A DNA stretch of 64,000 bases, from contig CAJNDS010001513.1 of NCBI GenBank assembly GCA_905221605.1, positions 423,819-487,818 of the forward strand. Direction: 5' to 3'. Origin of the DNA: Symbiodinium natans (Eukaryota > Sar > Dinophyceae > Suessiales > Symbiodiniaceae). Of the stretch, positions 1 to 10,509 are shown in pieces. The position numbers and the translations under genes were made by a program. The notes beneath the pieces are model-generated. The model had not been told where the DNA came from, ran no database searches, and saw only the letters and a list, made by a program, of their open reading frames with translations. How positions within the stretch are numbered: the first letter of the stretch is position 1; every line of letters starts with the position of its first letter.

Positions 1-2048
1 CATTGCAACATCGATTCCGCGCTCGGCAGACGTAGGGGCGCAACTGAGAGAACCACATCGCACAACTAATCACTCTCGAAACCAGGAGAACTGTACCCAA
101 CGACCCGCTATAGGTCCGCTGACCTTCAAACCCGCATTTCTGCCATGAGCAGATCATAAATCCGAGGAGTATTTGCAAAACTCGACCCCCAGGGAACGGA
201 CCGTGCCTCACTGGAAGAAGTGCCCAAGGTCGACATGACATCCGAATGTCCGAAGTAGGCCTCGCTAGGGACGTGTTGCAGCAGGTGTGTTCCGGTCCAA
301 GGGTTCAGGAGCTCTTACCCAGGCACTAGCATCTGGCATGCCTCTAAGTAGTGCTTGCCACGCTCACCTGAGCACGAGCTTGTGTGCAAAAGCCCCGCTG
401 TGGGAACTGTGCAACTTCGGCCTCTGCTACTCTGCGACTCTGCCAAATTAAAGCCTGTCTGATCACTTTGATTTGACAGGTCACACACGTGGTCGGCCAT
501 GTAAGCTGGTGTGGCGTATCCCACGGACTTGTCCGCACGTGAGTACAAGTGGCACAGCTGGAATGTGATGATTTCCTGGGAAGCGTGGCACAAGTACCAG
601 TGCTAGCGATAGCAGAGGCACCAGCTGTGCACAAATCTCGGAAATCCAAGCAACGAAGTCGTCCACTTTGATGCCTCTCTGCACGAGCCTCTTGTCCAAG
701 TGCAGGATGTGGTAGTGACAAGGCACCGAGGTGCCCTGGATACCTTGAGGCGAGATGCAATGTGGCCGCAAGGCAACAAGGCCAGAAAAAGCCCGTGAAC
801 CTGGCCTTCCTGGGAGACAAGGAAGAAGTTCATGTGCGAAGGCTGCGCAATGTTGTCACTGGCCACCGTGCCCGGGCGAACCTTTGCAGCCACATGCTTC
901 CAGTTGTGCCTGGCTTACAAGTTGTTGCCCTGAGAACTGCTCGCCTTGCCAAGCTATCCATAGTCCGTCATAATCCAATAATATCCCTGGCTCTTGCGTT
1001 CGTGCGGACGCATGCGTGCATGCACGCGTGAAAGCGTGCGTGCGCTGGATTAGGACATCCCGTAGAACTGGAGTGGGAATAGGGTCCGCGGGAACCACGG
1101 TAGCTGGCAACTGCAAATGAGAAGAAGTGCGAGATACTTGAAGTGAACAATAACATAAGGTGGGCAGGAGGTTGGGACAACACATGCGCACGTTGAGAGC
1201 AGCAAGTGAAGGCATGTGAAACGCGAGGGAGGAGAAGAACAAAGAAAGTGAATGGTTGAGGCAGTCAAGGCCCGGGACAATATGTCGAGCTTGTGAACTT
1301 TCATGTTTTTTACGCGTTCGAAGCCACCACAGTGACACCATTAAGCACAAAGCCCACAACCCAGAGTTAACATGCCAGGTTGTCAAAAAACTTAAGAAGC
1401 GATACTTCTGGACTATTCCATCTCAGATGATCTAACCCACTGCCCACATCCTCGGAAGCTTTTGCTCGATGCTGCAATCCAAGTCGTCGGCCTGTGCCGG
1501 GTCCTTCTTGCCCTTGCCCTTGTCCTTGCCCCCTCCCTTGCCCTTATCATCTGCCATCCACAGACGTGTCTGATGACGTTTCCTTCGGCTTTTCGGGATA
1601 GAGAAAGCGGGGGATGGGGCAGTTGGTGCAGGGCGCAGGGCTCGTGAACACTCGCCAAGGTTACGCGAGAAGCATGGACAAGGTGGAAAGGCACAGCACG
1701 AGCAAACTTCTGAAGGCGAGGGTCTGGCCAACGATGATGACCAGACGTGGCTCGTATGTCGCCTCTACGTTCTTAAACGCGGTATCCAGCAGGTTCAATT
1801 CGCGCTGCAAGACGTTGACGAACTGTCCATCAGAGACACCATCGCCTCAACCGTGACACATGTCGTCTAGTGTCGTAAGCATTTCATGCAAAAGTGGAGC
1901 GGCACACTTCTGCCGCCCTGGGAGATCCCCTCACACGATAAGTGCCGCACGATAGTAGATGATGTTGTTCGGCAGCCGTCCATTCATCTTTCTCCACTTC
2001 TGCAGCATATTCTGTGCCATGCCTTGGGGTCATTGCTTCTTCAGCCGC
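1..2048. repeat. Direct duplication block, copy 1
   Basis: This segment is repeated in the same orientation at 8463-10509, about 97% identical by eye. It begins at or before the window edge, so its true left end is unknown. The right breakpoint lies just after position 2048, where the two copies lose all similarity. On the minus strand the block carries the last six exons of an Argonaute gene plus about 300 bp downstream. Differences are mostly substitutions and small indels in introns and the 3' region. The right breakpoint falls inside an intron of the full-length gene. Confidence 0.93.
315..2022 (-). pseudogene. Argonaute 3' fragment (PIWI domain C-terminal half), partial duplicate
   Basis: Six exons reconstruct the second half of a PIWI domain: 1951-2022, 1725-1845, 1441-1582, 806-881, 655-743 and 315-575. 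Read in order they give RLPNNIIYYR, DGVSDGQF (second catalytic Asp), YEPRLVIIVG, KRHQTRLW, a Lys/Gly-rich insert, RPGTVASDN, NFFLVSQEG, IQGTSVPCHYHIL, FQLCHLYSRADKSV and PAYMADHVCD. These match the canonical Argonaute order. The introns are 105, 142, 559, 62 and 79 bp with donors GT, GA, GT, GC and GT, and every phase agrees. All exons are open. Unlike copy 2, the last exon runs about 52 codons past the conserved end. No PAZ, MID or first PIWI exons precede it: upstream sequence (2049 onward) is unrelated. It is therefore a truncated duplicate, expressed or not unknown, rather than a full gene. Confidence 0.85.
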
Positions 2049-2049
2049 A

Positions 2050-3496
2050 TCCTGGGCTTCGTTGAAAGAAAAGCAAGGTTTCGGGTGCTGGGGGGGGGAT
2101 CTGGGTTTGGGATGCTTTGGGGTGGTTTGGGGCGGAGGATTCGGGGAGAAGGCCGAACCCTTTTCTCATGGACATGGACCTACACCATTCCCGTGCAGGT
2201 CGAACCCGATGCCCCAATTGTCAAGGCGCGCCTCACCTGATGTTTCAATCAGACTCCGCCGCGTCTAGACACGCATCCACTTGCGATGCGAGAAGGAATC
2301 ATAGGGCTCCCCATTCAGGCCGGGCTCATTTGTACTAAAGGGAAGGGGTCCACATGTACTTTCGGGGTTGGGGGGGTGGGGTTGGGAGGGTTCCGGCACG
2401 CCAGAGTTGCACTCTCGGAGGGTTTTCCTATCTGCAGCGGTCGCAGCGGTAGTAGCGGCTAAGTAGCGGTAACAGTGATAGTAGCGGTGTCGTCGTCGAC
2501 CAATATCAGTACTCGTAGTAGTACTGGGATGCCAGAGTCATGACCCGTTCAAAGCCTGTCCAAAGGCAAGAAGGCCGGTGAGCTGTAGAGAGCCCAGGCC
2601 CATGCAGCGTGCTCGACCCAAGTACGACTGAAACTCTCAGCCCGTAGGGCCTGAGCCCACAAACCCCTACACCCCCCATTCTTATAATGAGCAAAAAGTG
2701 ATGTGATGTGATGAGGGCTATAACCCCAAGCCCTATAGTCTCCCTAATCGCTGAAGCAAAGCCTCCAAAACCCAAACCCCCCGAAACCCCAACTTAACCC
2801 CAACTTAACTTAACCCCTATCCCCCAATCCCCATTCGCCACTAGCCGCAGACCTTCAACCTCCTGAAATCTGAGGCAAGGGGCCAAGGAGTCGCTGCACA
2901 GCTCCAAAAGCGCCGCGCGGACCCTGGCGCACGTCGGGAAGTTTAGCTCCCGGCCTCTCAAATCCAAACCCACCCAGGGCGGTTTGGATGTATACCGGGC
3001 CAGATCCGGGCAAGCGTGGGGGCTGGGGGGAATGTGCAGCTGGGCCTGCCAGATAAGGACACGTCACGCGGCTCCGGCGGCACCAGAAAGCCAAACATGG
3101 CGATGGCAGGGCGCAACAACATCAAAGGGGTTCTATACAACCGCCTCTGGCATTGGAATGGGCATTTTGGGCAGTTCTCCTCTATAGTCGTATGACGTAC
3201 GGGTAGGAACGCTACACCGTGTAGGCTACACCCCAAACCCTGAACCCTAGCTGCATGCAGACAGCCTATAGGTTCGCTATTGAAATTAAAAAATGCAATA
3301 TTCATCGTGCAGCGTCACTATGCGTGACCCAGAGGCGTCTAGGCCCACAGCTCAGAACAGCACTGCTTAAGCCGTTGTCGCACCGTCGCCGGATACACTT
3401 CAAGTCAGACTCATTCTCCTAGTTCCTTGGAGTAGAGAATGATACAATTAGCAAGAGTGTTAAACTGTTAAACACACACGCACAGAGACAGCCGGA

Positions 3497-3561
<65 letters not shown>

Positions 3562-3700
3562 AGGCAGGGAGAGTCTCCCAAATGGTCGAAAGGTTTCCTA
3601 CTCAGCACGTAGGCAGCAACCTGAAGCATTAACGCCCTGAACCCTAAATCCCATAAACCTTTTGACATCACAGGTGAGCTTTCGCACCGGACTACCGACA
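2050..3700. other. Spacer with simple repeats, no supported gene
   Basis: I see no coding exon I can defend here. The stretch holds a (GTAGCG)-like degenerate tract near 2435-2500, an AC-rich stretch of CCCCAAACCC-type motifs near 2765-2830, telomere-like CCCTGAACCCTAG near 3232-3250, and a long GA microsatellite just downstream. Confidence 0.5.
3499..3566. repeat. (GA)n microsatellite
   Basis: An almost pure GA dinucleotide tract of about 60 bp, ending in a GGGA-rich tail. Confidence 0.95.
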
Positions 3701-3716
3701 CCCAACAAATCAATTG

Positions 3717-4000
3717 GCAGAACCCCAAGGATGTGGCGAAGCATGTGGCCCGAGCTTCATCTTCATTTGCGGGACTATGTTTGTCATCCTCTTCAACTTC
3801 ATCTCCCTAGGAATTGAGGTTGACATTGCGGCCTGGGATGGCCCCGACAAGGTCCCGATATGGTTTGCCTACATGAACATGCTTGTGGTCTTCATTGTAT
3901 GTGAGCTCACTGTCAACTTCATTGCCAATGGACCGTATGGCAGGATGGCTTTTGCTGCAGCGGCGACACATGGCGTACTGTCACTCAGCTTAGCAGCCAT
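3717..4000 (+). CDS. Exon resembling S1-S2 of a voltage-gated cation channel
   Basis: The plus-strand frame contains two hydrophobic helices separated by an acidic loop: FIFICGTMFVILFNFISLG then IEVDIAAWDG, followed by FAYMNMLVVFIVCELTVNF. This spacing and the Asn in helix 1, Glu/Asp after it and Glu in helix 2 resemble segments S1 and S2 of four-domain Na/Ca channels, which are abundant in dinoflagellates. There is no in-frame ATG near its start, and an AG sits just before 3721, so it reads as an internal exon. The 3' boundary is uncertain; the frame stays open to 4061. I did not find S3-S6 downstream. It is the clearest plus-strand coding signal in the left third and sits between the two Argonaute copies. 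Any polytopic membrane protein is an alternative. Confidence 0.45.
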
Positions 4001-4061
4001 GTCTTTCGACCTCACCGCGGCGTTCGTGGGCCTCAAAAACATCGGTCTGGTGCAAACATAG

Positions 4062-6460
4062 GGTTTGGAGTTTGGCTTCGGGACCGAGGGTTGGGGTCGA
4101 GTAATGTGCCAGGATCGCGGTCAAAGCTCTCATCGCATATGCCTGTCCACCCTGTAGGTGAACCCAACGAAAGGGTCATCGATATTGAGCCCGCACACCG
4201 CGCGGCGCATACCACGGCGTATTAAAGGGAGCCCATAGAGCAAGCACTGTAGATGCGAACAAACACCACAGAAGGATCACCTACAAGGCATGCTGCATGA
4301 GGATTTTACAAAGACCCAGGGCTGGCGCTTGGAACCTAGCGTGTCACTACGTAGTGCTCAGGCTCATCGTCCCAGTCCCACGTGGACTGGACTGCCTTGG
4401 CTGAGGGTTCTGAGTCGGCGCGGTCGCGCGGTCACGCATCTGCTCAAACAACCTGCATTTGCTACACAACATGCCGTCGTGGGCATTCTTGCAGGATTTA
4501 CGGGTGATCGTGACTGAGTGTTTACGTTCATACTGCCCCAACGCCAGCACGCAGCCGGTTGCAGCCCAGAAGCTCGGCTTGTCGCAGTGGTCCAAGGAAC
4601 CCAACCTGTGCAACAAAGAGACCGGATACTCACAGTCGCACACGGCAAGCAAGGTTCAGGGTTTAGGGCGCTGGGCTCGGCCTGCTACAGGAAATATTCA
4701 GGTGCTACATTTCGTGCTTGCTTGATGTTCTTCAGCAAAGCATTGTGAGGCAGGATCATGAGGGAGGTAATGTTGCAGAGGCACGGTGAGTCTCGACGTC
4801 TCGATGCGACCCTAACCGTTTGACCTACGCCTCTACGGCACCGGCGGAGGACCATAGTTGCTAACCGCTGCCCATCAATACACACGAACAGCTAATACAC
4901 CATCAAAAGTGCATACAAGGCTGAGACCAAAGCCGGGCTCGAGGCGCGTTGCCGGGCCCCGCTCCTGCGCGAGCAACATGAACATAATGCTAATGGGCCC
5001 ATATTAAAGCTGGTGACATGAACCACCAGAAGAGCCACCATTCAGCTTCTGAGTTATTCCTGTAGTTCAAAGACCCAAGGGTGCAGAGCCTGGGCTGTAA
5101 CAGTCTACATGGCTTGGACTCATGAAGGTTCAAGGATGTAAGGAGTCATTACACGAATTTGCATGGCAACATACGGGTATTTCGACCCACGCGCGCAGAA
5201 ATACCACTCAATTTAGGCAATCGAGCGGTAGACCTCCCGTTTTGGAGCTCAACACGCAGGGCTCTGATTCCACTCCTGAAGTCTGCAAATCAGGAATCAA
5301 GTTCAGGCTCGATGCTAACCTCCTTCTGCTACAGATAGGACCGTAGAGTACAGAAGGTTCAGGGCGGGGGGGAGGGGGGGGGGGCAATGAATCTAAATAC
5401 AAAATTTTAAGAACGTTTGACGGTTTGGAGCCCAGGCCATTTTTTGTGTCGTTTTAAATTGCCCCGCTGACCTTACCCCTCAACTGCAGGCTTCAGGAGT
5501 GGAATCAGGGCCCTGCGATTTGAGGTCTCATCCTCGAGGTGCTTATATCATGTATTTGATATAGCTGGCCTCTATAATTCTGTCACCGAGAGTATTGAAT
5601 AGTGAAGTCATCACCGCATTAACTTGGGATGGAATTCGGAAGATTAAGAGTGTGTGAGTTATGCCTTACTCTTGAAAATGCGATTCAAAGTTTAAGTAAG
5701 AGGCCGTTTAGTATTTAATCATCACATACTACAAGTAAACAGTAAACGCAGTACGAGTGTGCCAAACATGCTGCCTTGCACACACACACACACCCACACA
5801 CACACACATCGACATATGCGACTTATAACTTGTAGAGAAACACTCTTCATCATATGAGTTCCCCGCCCGAAATTCAACATGCAAACAGTCGGGCTTATTT
5901 GATTGATGAGTCGGAGGCCAATTAATTACAGTTCAAAAGTTCGCCTCGGCCTCCGGCCGGGAAGCGTCTGGAACAAGCTTTCCCACCCGCCTACACTCCC
6001 CGGACTCCCCCTCCCCTTCCGCCATGGCCCTAACCCTTACCCCGCAACCGCCCGCCCAAATCTTTGAGGAAACCCCTCTTTTGCTACTTTCTTGGCAGCT
6101 CCCACCACCCTTCGCCAGCTTCACTTGGTTTTGCACCACCTGCTGACACCGCAAGCATTCGCCGGCCGACAGCAGTGTGCTGCAGGTTCAAGGTTTCGGG
6201 TTTTCGGGTGCCCCGGCTGCTCAGGCGGTGCGCGCAAGCGTTTACAATTACCTTGTGCGACAGTACAATACTCGCCCTAGACTTGCAGAGCCTACAGTAG
6301 CGAGGCTCGACTTTTTCAGGGGCGACTGGGGCGCTATGCGTTTTTGGGCCGAGCCTCCGCATCCTGCCTGCCATCTTCCTCCTGAATCAACTGAAGGTTA
6401 GGGTTCAGAACACGAAGCGTCACCCAACCTAGAGCTGTGCAATTTTCGAGTTGCCCACCA
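4062..6460. other. No supported gene
   Basis: Only short, low-quality open frames are visible on both strands. The interval contains a G-rich homopolymer run (about 5366-5382), AT-richer sequence (5400-5950) and a CA microsatellite (5779-5809). It may be intron of the channel-like exon upstream or intergenic spacer. Confidence 0.4.
5779..5809. repeat. (CA)n microsatellite
   Basis: Two CA runs separated by a single CCC interruption. Confidence 0.9.
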
Positions 6461-6467
6461 GTAGCCC

Positions 6468-6790
6468 TCACACAGAGAAACCCCCGGATAAGCTTAAATT
6501 CTTAAAGTTGGCCCGCAGGAAAGACAGACTGTGGCCAGCCTTCATCCAATCTTTAGCTTGCTGCAGAAGAGCTTGGTCAGCACCGCCATGGTTTTCCGCT
6601 GCATCCAACGCCCTTTTCACGGCATCAACGTTCTTCTGCTCCAGCGCTCCCTTGGCATTTCACAGGGCACAATTCGCCTAGGAAGCGCCTGGCAGGCTGC
6701 GTGCTCGCGACCCTGCCTTCAGCTTCTGTTGCAAATCTTGCGCCTGCACGGAGGCAGCGGATGTAGATTCAATACATGCATTTTTGCTAT
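6468..6790 (-). CDS. Unidentified helical coding exon(s)
   Basis: The minus strand from about 6660 to 6468 reads RALEQKNVDAVKRALDAAEN, then GGADQALLQQAKDWMKAG and a stop at 6468. This is an Ala/Gln/Lys-rich amphipathic helix with strong coding character. A second frame immediately upstream (6678-6790) encodes a similar helical stretch (SVQAQDLQQKLKAG), suggesting two exons joined by a short intron. I do not recognise the family. The boundaries are approximate. Confidence 0.4.
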
Positions 6791-6799
6791 GACACCCCA

Positions 6800-8462
6800 G
6801 CTCCTTACAGCGTGTGCGTGCCCAGGGGTGCAGCCGACGAGCCGGAGCCCAGCTAGCCTCCACTGACACGTGTGATGCCTTCTCCGTCCTGCTTCGTCCT
6901 TCTCCACGTCTTCCGAGCCCGCGTTGGTCGGCTGACTTTGGGCTGGCTACTTCAGCTGTGACGATCTCATCACTGTCACTGGACTGTCACTGTGTTTAGC
7001 CAATGAGAGCATTGTCAATGTAAGTGGTGCTAGGGTTCCAGACCGTGCGTGGGAAAGCTGGCCGGGCCCCAAGTGCAAATTGGCTAGCAACGCACCGTGA
7101 GCGCCGAAATGCTGGCATGAATCCTTTGGCGAGGTACCAAAGTGGACCTGCCCACAAGCCAATGAGCCCCACCCACAGACGAGATCGCTTTTGCAGGGGA
7201 AGTTGGCCGACGAAGCGGAGCAGGGGGGTTGACTGGGATGCTTTCGGTTCAAGGCAGCGCTTCGGAACTGCAGAGATACCTTAAGTCTCTCAGTGACTAA
7301 TTGCCAGCAATGATACCCTATGCTTTGAGCCTGCATCCATGGGCATCCTACACCGCCAGCGCCAAGCTCGGCAATCACCGTTAAGCGGTCCCCAAAACTC
7401 CAGATCGCTTATAATGCGCGGACTGTTGAGCACTGCAGGATATGGTCTCTGCATCTCTTTGCCGTCGTCTGCTGCAGAGCCTCGCGTTTGCAATATCGTC
7501 GCGTGGCCGTGTGGAGCCTTGAGTCGTTACTTCTACCGATTTCTATCGACACGAAATAGTCCTCAGCAGTCGTAGTGGACCAGATACATGACCCAAGCCG
7601 GGACTTCAGATGTGGCCATTGGGATTCGGGTAAATCCTGATGATTCATACATCGTACACTTCGCAGGATTTCGGCAGGCAAGGGCAGTTCTCTTAAAGGC
7701 CGTGGCCCGCTTGTTAACAGAAAACTGACAGCAATGGGCCAGCAAGGACACTCAAATGATAGCAGTGCTGGTGCAGCCTTGCAGAAGCACCAGCACGGCA
7801 TGTCATGCCGTGACATCACGCTGTTTCGAGCTTTTTTTGCATCAGTCCGACTTCCGCAATTGACTCCGCTTGACCAAGCGACACTGTACAGCAACGCGGG
7901 TCAGTAAATGGAGGGAAACACAAAAGGAGAGGAGCTGAAGTGGCCCAGTATCCGCGCGGAGGGCAAATCCTCGGCCCTACTGTGCCACAAACTGCTTATA
8001 AGGTCGTATAAGTATCTGTTTCGAAGTATTCTCACATTCTGGAAGACGTGTGAACTGCATGTTTGGCTTGATTACATGATGAACTCTTTCACCGTTGGCA
8101 CTCACGAACGCGAAAAAACTGATTTAGAAGATGAGAAGCCTACAGGCCATGGCAGTTTCGCTGCTCAGCAGTAGAGTTGAAGGCCGTTCAGTAGCTTTTG
8201 AGAGCCTCAGTCCAAATCACCACAAAGCAAGCACCCTGGCTTCACTGGCTTTTACTCGGGTTGCCGAGGTGGTGTCCCTCTCTTCCAACCGGGTCCCCCC
8301 GCTAGCCGCAGCACGCTCATTCAGCCAGCTGATCCTCTTCTCGATTTCTTCGCGCATTTCCGACTCTTTCCGTTCCTGTGATCAGATGGGACTTCGACAA
8401 TTCCGAGCTGGCACCAGCAATAGCAAGACATGCTGCAGGCTGAGGTTGAAGGACGCTACCAG
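6800..8462. other. No supported gene
   Basis: Short overlapping open frames occur on both strands with no domain or consistent coding bias. This is the stretch downstream (3') of the full-length Argonaute gene and upstream of duplication copy 2. Confidence 0.35.
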
Positions 8463-10509
8463 CATTGCAACATCGATTCCGCGTTCGGCAGACGTAGGGG
8501 CGCAACTGAGAGAACCACATCGTACAACTACTCACTCTCGAAACCAGGAGAACTGTACCCAACGAACCGCTATAGGTCCGCTGACCTTCAAACCCGCATT
8601 TCTGCCATGAGCAGATCATAAATCCGAGGAGTATTTGCAAAACTCGACCCCAGGGAACGGACCGTGCCTCACTGGAAGAAGTGCCCAAGGTCGACATGAC
8701 ATCCGAATGTCCGAAGTAGGCCTCGCTAGGGACGTGTTTCAGCAGGTGTGTTCCGGTCCAAGGGTTCAGGAGCTCTTACCCAGGCACTAGCATCTGGCAT
8801 GCCTCTAAGTAGTGCTTGCCACGCTCACCTGAGCACGAGCTTGTGTGCAAAAGCCCCGCTGTGGGAACTGTGCAACTTCGGCCTCTGCTACTCTGCGACT
8901 CTGCTAAATTAAAGCTGTCTGCTCACTTTGATTTGACAGGTCATGACAGGTCACACACGTGGTCGGCCATGTAAGCTGGTGTGGCGTATCCCACGGACTT
9001 GTCCGCACGTGAGTACAAGTGGCACAGCTGGAATGTGATGATTTCCTGGGAAGCGTGGCACAAGTACCGGTGCTAGCGATAGCAGAGGCACCACAAATCT
9101 CGGAAATCCAAGCAACGAAGTCGTCCACTTTGATGCCTCTCTGCACGAGCCTCTTGTCCAAGTGCAGGATGTGGTAGTGACAAGGCACCGAGGTGCCCTG
9201 GATACCTTGAGGCGAGATGCAATGTGGCCGCAAGGCAACAAGGCAAGGTAAGCCCGTGATTCTGGCCTTCCTGGGAGACAAGGAAGAAGTTCATGTGCGA
9301 AGGCTGCGCAATGTTGTCACTGGCCACCGTGCCCGGGCGAACCTTTGCAGCCACATGCTTCCAGTTGTGTCTTACAAGTTGTTGCCCTGAGAACTGCTCG
9401 CCTTGCCAAGCTATCCATAGTCCGTCAGAATCCAATAATATCCCTGGCTCTTGCGTTCGTGCGGACGCATGCGTGCATGCACGCGTGAAAGCGTGCGTGC
9501 GCTAGATTGGGACATCCCGTAGAACTGGAGTGGGAATAAGGTTCGCGGGAACCACGGTAGCTGGCAACTGCAAATGAGAAGAAGTGCGAGATACTAGAAG
9601 TGAGCAATAACATAAGGTGGGCAGGAGGTTGGAACAACACATGCGCAAGTTGAGGGCAGCAAGTGAAGGCATGTGAAACGCGAGGGAAGGGAAGAACAAC
9701 AGCTTGAAAGTGAATGGTTGAGGCAGTCAAGGCCCGGGACAATACGTCGAGCTTGTGAACGTTCATGTTTTTTACGCGTTCGAAGCCACCACAGTGACGC
9801 TATTAAGCACAAAGCCCACAACCCAGAGTTAACATGCGCAGGTTGTCAAAAAACTTAAGAAGCGATACCTGGACTATTCCATCTCAGATGATCTAACCCA
9901 CTGCCCACATCCTCGGAAGCTTTTGCTCGATGCTGCAATCCAAGTCGTCGGCCTGTGCCGGGTCCTTCTTGCCCTTGCCCTTGTCCTTGCCCCCTCCCTT
10001 GCCCTTATCATCTGCCATCCACAGACGTGTCTGATGACGTTTCCTTCGGCTTTTCGGGATAGAGAAAGCGGGGGATGGGGCAGTTGGTGCAGGGCGCAGG
10101 GCTCGTGAACACTCGCCAAGGTTACGCGAGAAGCATAAGCAAGGCGGAAAGGCACAGCACGAGCAAACTTCTGAAGGCGAGGGTCTGGCCAACGATGATG
10201 ACCAGACGTGGCTCGTATGTCGCCTCTACGTTCTTAAACGCGGCATCCAGCAGGTTCAATTCGCGCTGCAAGACGTTGACGAACTGTCCATCAGAGACAC
10301 CATCGCCTCAACCGTGACACATGTCGTCTAGTGTCGTAGGCAGTTCATGCAAAAGTGGAGCGGCACACTTCTGCCGCCCTGGGAGAACCCCTCACACGAT
10401 AAGTGCCGCACGATAGTAGATGATGTTGTTCGGCAGCCGTCCATTCATCTTTCTCCACTTCTGCAGCATATTCTGTGCCATGCCTTGGGGTCATTGCTTC
10501 TTCAGCCGC
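8463..10509. repeat. Direct duplication block, copy 2
   Basis: Second copy of the 2-kb block at 1-2048, same orientation, offset about 8461-8462 bp. Relative to copy 1 it has an 8-bp deletion inside an Argonaute intron (71 bp here versus 79 bp), a 10-bp tandem duplication at 8941-8950 that creates a stop codon, and a divergent stretch inside the 62-bp intron. Coding exons differ very little; one Thr to Ala change is visible near 10245. Confidence 0.93.

Noticed and set aside
856-1386. 176-codon minus-strand frame in duplication copy 1
   Set aside because: It falls almost wholly in the 559-bp Argonaute intron; the homologous interval in copy 2 is disrupted by indels.
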